From contig NZ_LMEF01000002.1 in the NCBI RefSeq assembly GCF_001427905.1, positions 160,290 through 224,289 on the forward strand: 64,000 nt of DNA, written 5' to 3'. The notes beneath the pieces were generated by a model. It ran no database searches. It worked only from the letters and a program-made list of their open reading frames with translations, and was not told where the DNA came from. The DNA comes from Flavobacterium sp. Root420 (GTDB lineage Bacteria; Bacteroidota; Bacteroidia; Flavobacteriales; Flavobacteriaceae). The position numbers and the translations under genes were made by a program. Each line of letters begins with the position of its first letter. The stretch's first letter is position 1. This document shows positions 53,784-62,299 of the stretch, piece by piece.

Positions 53784-54608
53784 ATGGCAAACGTTAAAGT
53801 TAAAAAAGAAAGCACTTCAAATGGAGGAGGAATGATTACTGGAATCATTATTGTTGCGTGTATTTTAGTTGGGGTGTTTATTTGGAAAGTAATCATGGGA
53901 GACGCAGCGAACTTCGAAGGAGGAAATCCAGAAACAGGTCACCCAATCAATACATTAGGACAGGTATATAAAGGAGGATTTATTGTACCAGTATTATTAG
54001 GTATGTTTTTAATGGTTGTTGTTTTTTCAATTGAAAGATTTATCGTTATCGGAAAAGCTGCTGGAAAAGCGAACTTAGATAAATTTATGAAAAGCGTTCA
54101 AGGAAGTATCAAAGAAGGAAACATCGAGGCTGCTATTGCTTCATGTGACAAACAACAAGGTTCAGTTGCAAATGCAATTAAATCTGCTTTGATTAAATAT
54201 CAAGATGTTAAAAAAGAAGGTTTCAACAGTGAAGAAGCTTCTGAAGTAATCCACAAAGAAATCGAAGAGGCAACTTCATTAGAAATGCCAATGTTAGAAA
54301 AAAATATGACTATTATCTCTACTTTAGTATCATTAGGAACTTTAGGAGGATTATTAGGAACTGTATCAGGAATGATTAAAGCGTTTGGTGCGTTAGCTTC
54401 TGCTGGAACTCCAGATCAGGCTGCTCTTGCAACAGGTATTTCTGAGGCACTTATCAACACTGCAACAGGTATCTCTACTTCTATCTTAGCTATCGTTTCT
54501 TACAACTTCTTTACTGCTAAAATTGATGATTTAACTTACTCTATCGATGAGGCTGGTACTACAATCGTGAATACTTACAGAAGATTCAGAGGAAGTTTGA
54601 AACAATAA
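53784..54608 (+). CDS. exbB: ExbB/TolQ/MotA proton channel protein
   Basis: A 274-residue inner-membrane protein of the TonB energy-transducing complex. Hydrophobic segments are at about 17-36 (MITGIIIVACILVGVFIW), 70-90 and two in the C-terminal half. The conserved channel block is MLEKNMTIISTLVSLGTLGGLLGTVSGMI, about 170-198 (shown in pieces). The family Thr/Ala-lined helix (ALINTATGISTSILAI) is intact. It is followed by two exbD genes and tonB in one operon. Confidence 0.92.
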   Translation: MANVKVKKESTSNGGGMITGIIIVACILVGVFIWKVIMGDAANFEGGNPETGHPINTLGQVYKGGFIVPVLLGMFLMVVVFSIERFIVIGKAAGKANLDKFMKSVQGSIKEGNIEAAIASCDKQQGSVANAIKSALIKYQDVKKEGFNSEEASEVIHKEIEEATSLEMPMLEKNMTIISTLVSLGTLGGLLGTVSGMIKAFGALASAGTPDQAALATGISEALINTATGISTSILAIVSYNFFTAKIDDLTYSIDEAGTTIVNTYRRFRGSLKQ

Positions 54609-54649
54609 TTAATTTTTGATATTAATTATCAGAATAAAAATAAAAGAGA

Positions 54650-55276
54650 ATGGCTAAAATAAAAATGAAAAAAAAGTCTACATCGACAGATATGACTGCC
54701 ATGTGTGATGTTGCGTTCCTTTTGCTTACGTTCTTTATTTTGACCGCTACTGCTAAGGTGCCTGAAGCACTTCCTGTAGATATGCCTGCTTCTGTTGCTG
54801 AATTTAAATTGCCTGATACAGATTTGGCAATTATTACAGTAGGAAAAGGTGCAGACGGGAAAAGCAAAGTGTTTTTTGACCTAAAAGGAAGAGAACTTCG
54901 TAAAAGGTCTCTTGAAGGAATGGGGGCGAAATTTGGTGTTACTTTTACAGAAGATGATAAAACTAAATTTGCTTTAATGGATGACTTCGGTGTACCAGTT
55001 GCAAATTTAAAGCAAATCATTGCTATGAAGGCATCTGAAAGAGTGAAAGCAAATCAACCTGGAATTCCAATCGATTCTTTGGATAATCAATTAAAAGAGT
55101 GGCTTTTGGTTTCAAGAAGAGCTGCTATCGATATTGATGATAAAGAATTGCAGATTGCAATTAAAGGAGATGCAAAAGAACAGTATCCACAAATCAAAAA
55201 GATTATGGATATTCTACAAGATCAGAAAATCAATTCCTTTAACTTAGTTACAGGTACGAGAGGAAAAGACTTTTAA
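54650..55276 (+). CDS. exbD: ExbD protein 1
   Basis: A 208-residue protein: a short cytoplasmic N-terminus, one membrane helix and a periplasmic domain. The pore segment DMTAMCDVAFLLLTFFILT (about 13-31) keeps the protonatable Asp of ExbD (CDVAFLLLTFF). The periplasmic part (35-208) is longer than E. coli ExbD (141). It forms a channel with ExbB and ExbD 2. The 41-base spacer to exbB and 19-base spacer to exbD 2 are consistent with one transcript. Confidence 0.9.
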   Translation: MAKIKMKKKSTSTDMTAMCDVAFLLLTFFILTATAKVPEALPVDMPASVAEFKLPDTDLAIITVGKGADGKSKVFFDLKGRELRKRSLEGMGAKFGVTFTEDDKTKFALMDDFGVPVANLKQIIAMKASERVKANQPGIPIDSLDNQLKEWLLVSRRAAIDIDDKELQIAIKGDAKEQYPQIKKIMDILQDQKINSFNLVTGTRGKDF

Positions 55277-55295
55277 TTAAAAAAGATACACTAAA

Positions 55296-55853
55296 ATGGC
55301 TGAATTAAATACCGGCGACGGTGGTGGCGGAAAAGGTGGTAAAGTAAGAAGTAAAAAGCAAAATTCAAAAGTCGATTTAACGGCAATGGTGGATTTGGCA
55401 TTCTTATTGATCACATTCTTTATGTTAACCACATCGTTGTCAAAACCTCAATCGATGGATTTGTCTCTGCCAGATAAAGATCCGGATTCGACAAAGACAG
55501 AAGATACTAAAGTAGATGAAAATCTTACTATGACTGTGATATTAGGAGAAAATAATAAATTGACCTACTATATGGGATTATTATCTGCACCTAAAGTTGG
55601 TCCAAAAGATATTGCTTATGGTAAAGATGGTATTCGTAAGGAATTGCTTAAACGAAAGAAATTAGCTACAGAATATGCTGCTTCGATAGGAAAACCTAAA
55701 AGTGGGATTATAGTTATCATTAAGCCAACTAAAAAATCGAATTACCGTAATTTAGTGGATATTTTGGATGAAATGGCTATTAGTGGAGTTAAAACTTATG
55801 CTATTGTTCCTGAGTTTACAGCAGAAGAAAATAAATTGGTAGAGAAAAAGTAA
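55296..55853 (+). CDS. exbD: ExbD protein 2
   Basis: A 185-residue second ExbD. A Gly-rich, basic N-terminus (GDGGGGKGGKVRSKKQ) precedes the pore helix VDLTAMVDLAFLLITFFMLT (about 26-45), which again has the key Asp (MVDLAFLLITFF). It differs from ExbD 1 in the periplasmic domain. The presence of two ExbDs implies a heteromeric channel in this group, an inference from conserved pairs in Flavobacteriia. Confidence 0.9.
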   Translation: MAELNTGDGGGGKGGKVRSKKQNSKVDLTAMVDLAFLLITFFMLTTSLSKPQSMDLSLPDKDPDSTKTEDTKVDENLTMTVILGENNKLTYYMGLLSAPKVGPKDIAYGKDGIRKELLKRKKLATEYAASIGKPKSGIIVIIKPTKKSNYRNLVDILDEMAISGVKTYAIVPEFTAEENKLVEKK

Positions 55854-55890
55854 GTTCTATCTTATTTTAACATCCTAATAATCAAGAAAA

Positions 55891-56688
55891 ATGAAATTAG
55901 ATATTATAAAAAATCAGTGGCTTGATATCGTATTCGAAGGACGTAATAAGATCTATGGTGCATATGAGTTAAGAAAATCTAACAGTAAAACAACGATAAA
56001 AGCACTTATCATTGGTTCTGTTATATTTGCCTTTGCTGTTGCTGCTCCTCTTATTGCTAGTTTTTTGCCAGATTCTGGTGAAGATGAAGTAGATAACAAT
56101 GTTAAGATTGCTACAGTAAAATTACCTCCTAAAAAAGAGGAAGTAAAACCGAATCAACCACCACCACCACCACCACCACCAAAAGTGGATCAGGTGAAGT
56201 TTACAAAACCAGTGGTTGCCAAGGCAGAAGAGGTTACAGAAGATCCTCCAAAAATTGAAGATCTTAAAGATAAAAAAGTAGGTTCTGAAACTATCAAAGG
56301 AGATCCGGATGCAGTTTTAACTGTTGATGAGCCAGTAGGTACCGGAACTGCTGCAGTAGTAGAAGAAGATAACCAGGTATATAACACAGCTGGTATCGAA
56401 GTAAAACCAGATTTCCCTGGAGGAATTGAGAAGTTCTACAAATTCGTAGGAAACAATTACAAGACTCCGGAAGAAGAAGGTTTGAAAGGTAAAGTTTACG
56501 TTACGTTTGTAGTTGAAAAAGACGGTTCATTAACCGACATTAAAGTTCTAAGGGATATCGGTTACGGTACAGGAGCAGAAGCAATTCGTGTTCTTAAAAA
56601 ATGTCCAAGATGGACACCTGGTGAGCAAAATGGTAAAAAAGTTAGGGTATTATATTCTCTTCCTATTACTATTCAATCTGCAGAATAA
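55891..56688 (+). CDS. tonB: TonB family energy transducer
   Basis: A 265-residue protein. A cytoplasmic N-terminus (GRNKIYGAYELRKSN) is followed by a membrane helix (about 37-57, ALIIGSVIFAFAVAAPLIA). A Pro-rich linker comes next, with a run of eight Pro encoded by eight CCA triplets (56158-56181). The C-terminal TonB domain (about 175-262) has PDFPGGIEKFYKFVGNNYK and VYVTFVVEKDGSLTDIKVLR. It couples the proton motive force to outer-membrane receptors. It overlaps the next ATG by one base. Confidence 0.94.
   Translation: MKLDIIKNQWLDIVFEGRNKIYGAYELRKSNSKTTIKALIIGSVIFAFAVAAPLIASFLPDSGEDEVDNNVKIATVKLPPKKEEVKPNQPPPPPPPPKVDQVKFTKPVVAKAEEVTEDPPKIEDLKDKKVGSETIKGDPDAVLTVDEPVGTGTAAVVEEDNQVYNTAGIEVKPDFPGGIEKFYKFVGNNYKTPEEEGLKGKVYVTFVVEKDGSLTDIKVLRDIGYGTGAEAIRVLKKCPRWTPGEQNGKKVRVLYSLPITIQSAE
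56158..56181 (+). repeat. (CCA)8 microsatellite in tonB
   Basis: Eight CCA triplets in frame encode a Pro8 run in the TonB linker. Length change by whole triplets would keep the frame. Confidence 0.9.
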
Positions 56689-56918
56689 TGTTAAAAGATA
56701 TGCTTAATAATATTCAGAAGAAATCGCTCAAAGAGCGATTTCTTCTTGTTTTAGGAATACTGTTTTTTTTAATATATCTTGTGCTTGGTTTAATGATTAT
56801 GTTTTGGGAGAAATTGCCGTTAAACATGGAACCTAAATATAGATATGCTTTTGGTGGTTTGTTGATCGTTTATTCGGCAATCCGTTTTCTGAGATTAATT
56901 AATTCAAACGCTGAGTAA
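56688..56918 (+). CDS. Small membrane protein in the Exb/TonB operon
   Basis: A 76-residue protein with two hydrophobic helices (LVLGILFFLIYLVLGLMIMF and YAFGGLLIVYSAIRFLRLI) and a basic N-terminal amphipathic part. I recognise no family. Its ATG shares a base with the tonB stop (TAATG), and the PstS-like gene begins 2 bases after its stop, so it is firmly inside the operon. It may stabilise or regulate the complex (speculative). Confidence 0.75.
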   Translation: MLKDMLNNIQKKSLKERFLLVLGILFFLIYLVLGLMIMFWEKLPLNMEPKYRYAFGGLLIVYSAIRFLRLINSNAE

Positions 56919-56920
56919 AT

Positions 56921-57844
56921 ATGTTAAAATACAGTAAAGTTTTTGGTTTGGTAGCTTTTGTTTTTTTGTTTGCAATGTGCAACCAAAAAAGCAAGAATGA
57001 ATCAGGTAAAGAGACAATTCTAAAAGGAGCTATTGAAATTACAGTTGATGAAACTGTAAAACCAATTGTTGATGATCAGGTTGCTGTTTTTGAAGGAACT
57101 TACTATGATGCAAAAATTACAGTTAAACCAAAATCTGAAGCGGAGGTTATAAACGATTTATTAGATCAGAAAGCTAAAGTAGTTGTTGTTACGAGAGATT
57201 TGACAACAGAAGAAAAAAGCAGATTCGAAAAGAATAAAATAAATCCCAGAGTTACTCCATTTGCAACCGATGCAATTGCTTTAATTTCAAACAAAAGCAA
57301 TAATGATACATTAATTGCGTTGAAAGCTGTACTAGATTTTATGCAGGGTAAAACAAATACAGGAATTAAAGGTCTTGTTTTTGATAATCCAAATTCAAGC
57401 ACGGTTCGTTATATGAAGGAATTAGCTAAGGTAAAAGAGATTCCGGCTACTGGTGTTTTTTCTTTTAAAACAAATGATGAAGTGATTAAATTTGTTTCTG
57501 AAAATGATGGGATGATTGGGGTAGTTGGTGTTAATTGGTTGTCACAGCCTTCTCCAAATATGATCGAGACAATTAAGAAAATTAATGTTATAAGTGTAAA
57601 AGGCTTAAATGATAATAAGTATTATAACCCAAGCCAAACTGATATTGCATTAAAAAAATACCCTTTGGCACGTGATTTGTTTATTATAAATTGTCAAGGG
57701 TATTCTGGATTAGGGATGGGTTTTGCTTCATTCATCGCAGGTGATATTGGACAAAGAATCGTGTTGAAATCCGGATTGATGCCTGTCAGAACTCCTGGAA
57801 GAAAACTTAAAATTAGAAATGAAATTATTAACGATAAAGAATAA
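56921..57844 (+). CDS. PstS-like phosphate-type substrate-binding lipoprotein
   Basis: A 307-residue exported protein with a lipobox (FVFLFAMC, Cys at about 21). It has a periplasmic-binding-protein fold with PstS-like wording: GAIEITVDETVKPIVDDQ, VTPFATDAIALISN and SGLGMGFASFIAGDIGQRI near the C-terminus. No Pst permease or ATPase is nearby, so it is unlikely to be a classical ABC phosphate importer component. Its fixed place behind tonB suggests a role with TonB-dependent transport (inference). Confidence 0.84.
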   Translation: MLKYSKVFGLVAFVFLFAMCNQKSKNESGKETILKGAIEITVDETVKPIVDDQVAVFEGTYYDAKITVKPKSEAEVINDLLDQKAKVVVVTRDLTTEEKSRFEKNKINPRVTPFATDAIALISNKSNNDTLIALKAVLDFMQGKTNTGIKGLVFDNPNSSTVRYMKELAKVKEIPATGVFSFKTNDEVIKFVSENDGMIGVVGVNWLSQPSPNMIETIKKINVISVKGLNDNKYYNPSQTDIALKKYPLARDLFIINCQGYSGLGMGFASFIAGDIGQRIVLKSGLMPVRTPGRKLKIRNEIINDKE

Positions 57845-57860
57845 ATTAATTACAATAAAG

Positions 57861-59528
57861 ATGAATAAATTTAAAATTTTTAGTCTTGCCTTAGTTGCTT
57901 CAGCTTCTGTTGCAAAAGCGCAAGATATAAACCAGGCCAAAAAGGCAATTGATGCTGAACAATTTGAGAAAGCTAAATCTTTGCTGAAATCAATCATCAA
58001 AGCTAAACCTTCTGATGGGGAAGCTAACTTTGTATTGGGTAATATTTACTTAAATCAGGCTATTGTTGATTCTGCTAAAATTTATTACTTAAATGGTTTA
58101 GAAGCTGCTGACAAGAAAAACTTAAATTATATTGGTTTAGGTCAGTTAGATCTTGATTCAAAAAATACAGCTTCTGCTCAGGCTAATTTTGGTTTAGCTA
58201 CAAAAGATATAAAGCGTAAAGATGTAAATGAATTTATTTACATTGGTAGAGCCTATATGAACTCTACAAGTCCTGATTATACAAATGCAATTGCAAGTTT
58301 GAAACGTGCTTTAGCACTTGAGCCTCAAAATGCAACGGCGCTTTTGGCAATTGGTGATGCTTATTATGGAGCAAATAATCAAAATGATGCTTACAAAGCG
58401 TATCGTGACGCATTTACTGCAGATCCAACACTTTTAAGAGCGAAAATGCAATTAGGTGTTTTATTAAAAGGTGCTAAATCATATGATGAAGCGATTAAAG
58501 CTTTCAATGAAGTTATTGCTATTGATGCTAATTACGGACCAGTTTACAGAGAATTGGCTGAAACTTATTACAAGTGGGCAAGAAACAAACCTTCTACAAG
58601 ACAAACAAATTATCAAAAAGCAATTCAAAACTACGAGAAATACCTGAGTCTAACAGATTATTCTATGAACTCTAGAATGCGTCATGCTGATTTCTTGATT
58701 TTAGTTGAAGATTATAAAGCTCTTGAAAAGGAAGCAAACAAAATGATTGAGTTGGATAAAGTTAATCCTAGAATTTACAGATATTTAGGATATTCTGCTT
58801 ATGAAAATGGTAATTATGACATTGCGATTAAATCATTAGAAGATTACATGAAAGTGCCTTCTAACAAAGTTATTGCAAAAGATAATTTATACTTAGGATT
58901 TGCTAAAATTAAAAAAGGAACTGATGCTGCTGGTGTAGTTGACCCTGCTGCTTTTGAGGCTGGTCTAGCTGAAATCAAAAAAGCAGTTGCCGTGGAGCCA
59001 TTAGCTGTTGAAGATCTTGGGGATTTCGGTAAAGAATTGTTTGGTAAAAAACAATATAATCAAGCTGCTGCAATTTATGAATTGAGCACTACTAATACTG
59101 AGCAAAAAAATTATCTAAATGATAATGTATACTATGGTATTTCTCTTTATTATGCAAATGCAAATAAAGAAAAAACTGCGATGGATGCTGCCGCTTTAAC
59201 TAAGGCTGATGCTGCTTTTGACAGAGTATTAGTTGCTTCTCCAACTTATGATGAGGCTTACTTGTACAAAGGAAGAATCAATAACTTATTGGAGAAAGAT
59301 GATTTAATTATCAAAAACTACCAGGAGTATATCACTAGAACAACTGCAAAAGGTGCTGAAGAATTAGCAAAACCTGCAACAGTTAAAAAAGTTGTGGAAT
59401 CGTACAATTCAATTGGTGCTGCTTATGCTAACACTGATAAAGCAAAAGCTATTGAATATTTCAATAAAAGTTTGACTTTAGACCCAACTAATGCTTACGC
59501 TACTCAATCTGTGAAAGCTTTAAAATAA
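57861..59528 (+). CDS. Secreted tetratricopeptide repeat protein
   Basis: A 555-residue protein from the ATG at 57861 (MNKFKIFSLALVASASVAKAQ, a cleavable signal peptide). An earlier in-frame ATG at 57819 lies within the preceding gene. It is made of about 12 TPR-like helix pairs, for example AKSLLKSIIKAKPSDGEANF, YTNAIASLKRALALEPQNAT and AIEYFNKSLTLDPTNAYAT, with regular Ala and Tyr positions. It is a periplasmic scaffold or binding protein closing the Exb/TonB operon. A strong terminator follows. Confidence 0.87.
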   Translation: MNKFKIFSLALVASASVAKAQDINQAKKAIDAEQFEKAKSLLKSIIKAKPSDGEANFVLGNIYLNQAIVDSAKIYYLNGLEAADKKNLNYIGLGQLDLDSKNTASAQANFGLATKDIKRKDVNEFIYIGRAYMNSTSPDYTNAIASLKRALALEPQNATALLAIGDAYYGANNQNDAYKAYRDAFTADPTLLRAKMQLGVLLKGAKSYDEAIKAFNEVIAIDANYGPVYRELAETYYKWARNKPSTRQTNYQKAIQNYEKYLSLTDYSMNSRMRHADFLILVEDYKALEKEANKMIELDKVNPRIYRYLGYSAYENGNYDIAIKSLEDYMKVPSNKVIAKDNLYLGFAKIKKGTDAAGVVDPAAFEAGLAEIKKAVAVEPLAVEDLGDFGKELFGKKQYNQAAAIYELSTTNTEQKNYLNDNVYYGISLYYANANKEKTAMDAAALTKADAAFDRVLVASPTYDEAYLYKGRINNLLEKDDLIIKNYQEYITRTTAKGAEELAKPATVKKVVESYNSIGAAYANTDKAKAIEYFNKSLTLDPTNAYATQSVKALK

Positions 59529-59550
59529 GAAAAGTTATTTACTAAATATA

Positions 59551-59585
59551 AAACCGATAGTTTCTTGAACTATCGGTTTTTTTTG
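59551..59585 (+). terminator. Terminator of the Exb/TonB operon
   Basis: A perfect 12-bp stem AAACCGATAGTT / AACTATCGGTTT (59551-59562 with 59568-59579) and a T run. It overlaps the queE promoter's TTTG. Confidence 0.85.
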
Positions 59586-59610
59586 TTCCGTATTTAATTG
59601 ACTATCTTTG
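59582..59610 (+). promoter_or_regulatory. Promoter of queE
   Basis: TTTG (59582-59585), 17-base spacer, TATCTTTG (59603-59610), both perfect to the Bacteroidota consensus. The TTTG lies in the tail of the upstream terminator. The leader before the ATG at 59628 is only about 10 bases. Confidence 0.7.
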
Positions 59611-59627
59611 CACTTTAAAATAAAATA

Positions 59628-60260
59628 ATGTTATCAAAAGAAATACAATTAGAAGTTAATAAAGGAGCGATGTTGCCTTTGATGGAAGAATTTTATACCA
59701 TTCAGGGAGAAGGTTTTCATACGGGTACAGCCGCATATTTTATTAGAATTGGAGGCTGTGATGTTGGTTGTCACTGGTGTGATGTGAAGGAGAGTTGGAA
59801 TGCTGAATTACATCCGCCAACAAGTGTTGATTTAATTGTAAAGAATGCTTCAAGTTATGCCGATACTGTTGTTATTACTGGTGGAGAGCCTTTAACTTGG
59901 GACATGAGTTTGTTAACCCAGCAATTAAAAGATAAAAATTTAAAAGTTCATATTGAAACTTCCGGAGCATATCCGCTTTCAGGAACCTGGGATTGGATTT
60001 GTCTTTCACCTAAAAAGAATAAATTGCCTACTCAGACCGTATATGATAATGCGCATGAGTTAAAGGTGATTATTTACAATAAACATGATTTTATCTTTGC
60101 AGAAGAGCAAGCAGAACTCGTTAATGATAACGCGATTTTATTCCTTCAGCCAGAATGGAGTAAAAAAGAAGAAATGACTCCTTTGATTGTTGATTATGTA
60201 ATGAATAATCCAAAATGGAGAGTTTCACTTCAGACTCATAAATATTTGAATATTCCGTAA
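59628..60260 (+). CDS. queE: 7-carboxy-7-deazaguanine synthase
   Basis: Radical-SAM ring contraction in queuosine/preQ0 synthesis. The 210 residues show EEFYTIQGEGFHTGTAAYFIR at the start, a radical-SAM cluster CDVGCHWC (C-x3-C-x2-C, about 45-52) and the SAM-binding VVITGGEPL near 83-91. ETSGAYPL and a KPLSPK-like LSPKKNKLP segment follow. The product feeds the pathway that ends at QueA (34746). A terminator shared with the opposite gene follows. Confidence 0.93.
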   Translation: MLSKEIQLEVNKGAMLPLMEEFYTIQGEGFHTGTAAYFIRIGGCDVGCHWCDVKESWNAELHPPTSVDLIVKNASSYADTVVITGGEPLTWDMSLLTQQLKDKNLKVHIETSGAYPLSGTWDWICLSPKKNKLPTQTVYDNAHELKVIIYNKHDFIFAEEQAELVNDNAILFLQPEWSKKEEMTPLIVDYVMNNPKWRVSLQTHKYLNIP

Positions 60261-60267
60261 ATAGAAT

Positions 60268-60298
60268 AAAAAAATCTCTTCAACTGAAGAGATTTTTT
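60268..60298. terminator. Bidirectional terminator between queE and the DinB-type gene
   Basis: AAAAAATCTCTTC pairs with GAAGAGATTTTTT (13 bp, loop AACT), with T on both strands. Confidence 0.75.
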
Positions 60299-60343
60299 GT
60301 TTAGTAAAGTGTTTACAATGTGTAAAAAAGAAACAGCTTTGCT

Positions 60344-60889
60344 TTATTTCCAGTTTTTGTATTTTTTTAAATTGGTGATATGTGCCAAATGATGATTTCC
60401 ATGCCAGGCATAGGTCCCGATAATTTGTTTAATTCGATATTCAGAATTATTTTCGGGATGAATAAATGATTTTTCTAAATCAGCTTCTGATAAATTTTTC
60501 ATTATGAAGGCTAATCGATAATGTAATCCTTCCAGTAAATTTAATGTTGGTTGAATTGGCATTTTTAAATTATCGGGTAATTCAGACCATAATACTTCAT
60601 CGTATGCTTTTATCACAGGATTATTTTCAGTCAGAGCCCATTTGATTCTAATGAAACAATTCATATGACTTTCAGCGCAATGATGAATTACTTGACGTAC
60701 GGTCCATCCGCCAGGGCGATAAGGCGTGTCTAATTGTTCATCGTTTAAATGAAGAGTCTCTTTTTTTATTCTTTCAGGAAAAGTGACAATTTCTTCGATT
60801 TTATCTGAAATGTATTCAGGCGTAAAGGACGAAGGTGTTTTAAATTTCCCAATGGGAAATTTTAATTTCTCTAAATCTAATTCTTCCAT
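60344..60889 (-). CDS. DinB/YfiT-type putative metal-dependent hydrolase or thiol transferase
   Basis: A 181-residue four-helix-bundle protein of the DinB/YfiT superfamily. The start FPIGKFKTPSSFTPEYISDKI, TPYRPGGWTVRQVIHHCAESH (about 55-75) and WHGNHHLAHI (about 163-172) supply the three metal-binding His in the expected places. YfiT relatives include bacillithiol S-transferases; whether this organism makes bacillithiol cannot be told here. Its upstream neighbour on the same strand is the methyltransferase, 18 bases away, and they are probably cotranscribed. Confidence 0.85.
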   Translation of the reverse strand: MEELDLEKLKFPIGKFKTPSSFTPEYISDKIEEIVTFPERIKKETLHLNDEQLDTPYRPGGWTVRQVIHHCAESHMNCFIRIKWALTENNPVIKAYDEVLWSELPDNLKMPIQPTLNLLEGLHYRLAFIMKNLSEADLEKSFIHPENNSEYRIKQIIGTYAWHGNHHLAHITNLKKYKNWK

Positions 60890-60907
60890 AATAGTATAAT
60901 GATATTT

Positions 60908-61615
60908 TTATATTGAAAGTCTGGCTAAATAATCATAATGTTCTCCCTCTAAAAGAAGTTCACATTTTAGCTCGTTTGCAATAGCAGCGTTTTGCAGTGT
61001 ATTATAATCCAAATATAACCAATCAAATGGTTCTTCTTTTTCACCTTTGTAAGAAATATTAAATACTAGTTCACCGTAATAATCGTTATTAGACGGAATC
61101 CATTTCCCGCCGTCTTCATCTTCATCAAACATATAGATAATATCAGAACTGTCCAATAGAATTTGACCACCAGGATTTAAAAGCGATTTAAGTTTTGATA
61201 AATATTTGTTACAGTTGTCTAATTTTCCAAAAATCCCAACCCCATTCATTAATAATATAATGGTGTCAAATTTTTCTCCATCAAAATCTAATATATTTTG
61301 AACTTTAGCATTGGTAATACCACGAAGTTTGCAGGTTGCTATTGCTTTTTCTGAAATATCGATGGAAGTTACATTTAAATTACGATCATTTTGTAATGAT
61401 AAACTGTGACTTCCGGCTCCGCAACCCACATCTAAGGTTTTTCCGAAAGCTAATTGTAGTGCTTTTTGTTCCAGTTTTGGCATTTCATTATAAGAACGGA
61501 ATAAGTAATCGACACTCATTTCATCTTCTTCAGAAATAGAAGTTTCTGTTATTATGTTTTCAGGTGAATTATTGGTCTGAAAATCATACATCGCTTTTCC
61601 AAAAAGATCTTTCAT
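60908..61615 (-). CDS. Class I SAM-dependent methyltransferase
   Basis: A 235-residue Rossmann-fold methyltransferase. SAM motif I is LDVGCGAGSHSLSLQ (about 61-75), the acidic end of strand 2 is VTSIDIS (about 82-88) and motif IV is DTIILLMNGVGIF near 115-127. SLLNPGGQILLDSSD follows. The short N-terminus and the tyrosine-rich C-terminus do not point to a known substrate. It lies upstream of the DinB-type gene on the same strand. Confidence 0.87.
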   Translation of the reverse strand: MKDLFGKAMYDFQTNNSPENIITETSISEEDEMSVDYLFRSYNEMPKLEQKALQLAFGKTLDVGCGAGSHSLSLQNDRNLNVTSIDISEKAIATCKLRGITNAKVQNILDFDGEKFDTIILLMNGVGIFGKLDNCNKYLSKLKSLLNPGGQILLDSSDIIYMFDEDEDGGKWIPSNNDYYGELVFNISYKGEKEEPFDWLYLDYNTLQNAAIANELKCELLLEGEHYDYLARLSI

Positions 61616-61658
61616 GGTAATTTAGTTCAAAGTTTAAGGTTTCAAGTTCAAAGTTGTT

Positions 61659-61666
61659 TAATTTTG
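61659..61666 (+). promoter_or_regulatory. -7 element of the cysteine-cluster gene
   Basis: TAATTTTG, followed by CAGATC, 24 bases upstream of the TTG start at 61690. The region is part of a TTTCAAGTTC-type inverted repeat. Confidence 0.4.
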
Positions 61667-61689
61667 CAGATCAACTTTAAATTTTAAAC

Positions 61690-62184
61690 TTGAAACAAAT
61701 TTTAAATAACTTAAATAAGTTAGCCAAAGATAAGCATATCGAAAACAAAAAGTATTTTGATAAGCTGAAAAAAAAGCAACCGAAGAATTTGGATTACGTT
61801 ATGCAGGATTTGCATGATGCCGAATTCAAAAAAACGGATTGTTTGCAATGTGCCAATTGTTGTAAAACAACCGGGCCGTTGTTTACTTTGGCCGATATCG
61901 AAAGAATTTCAAAATCTTTTAGGCAAAAACCGCAGCAATTCATCGATCAGTATCTTCGAATCGACGAAGACAAAGACTATGTTCTAAAAAGTGTTCCGTG
62001 TACTTTTTTGGATAATGAAAACTATTGTATGATTTATGATGTTCGTCCAAAAGCCTGTAGAGAATTTCCACATACAGATCGTAAAAAGTTTCATCAGATT
62101 GCAGATCTTACTTTGAAAAATGTAGCAATTTGCCCGGCAGCCTATAATATTGTTGAAGAAATGAAAAAGAAACTGCCTCTTTAG
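61690..62184 (+). CDS. YkgJ-family cysteine-cluster protein
   Basis: A 164-residue protein starting with TTG; an in-frame stop at 61678-61680 and no nearby ATG leave TTG as the only likely start. The cysteine motifs CLQCANCCKTTGPLFT (about 56-71), VPCTFLD and YCMIYDVRPKACREFPH, plus a late Cys (AICPAAY), are the YkgJ/CxxCxxCC signature, thought to bind zinc or Fe-S. The N-terminal 50 residues are basic and helical. The function is unknown. It shares the cluster style with the DUF3109 protein at 9946. Confidence 0.85.
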   Translation: MKQILNNLNKLAKDKHIENKKYFDKLKKKQPKNLDYVMQDLHDAEFKKTDCLQCANCCKTTGPLFTLADIERISKSFRQKPQQFIDQYLRIDEDKDYVLKSVPCTFLDNENYCMIYDVRPKACREFPHTDRKKFHQIADLTLKNVAICPAAYNIVEEMKKKLPL

Positions 62185-62299
62185 AACTTAAATGTTTTGT
62201 AATTGTTTTTCAGGATAATTCTTTTTTGCTTTTTAAAATGTATTTTTGAACAGTTATGAAAATCAAACAAAGAAATAATCATTAATCAGACCTCATAAA

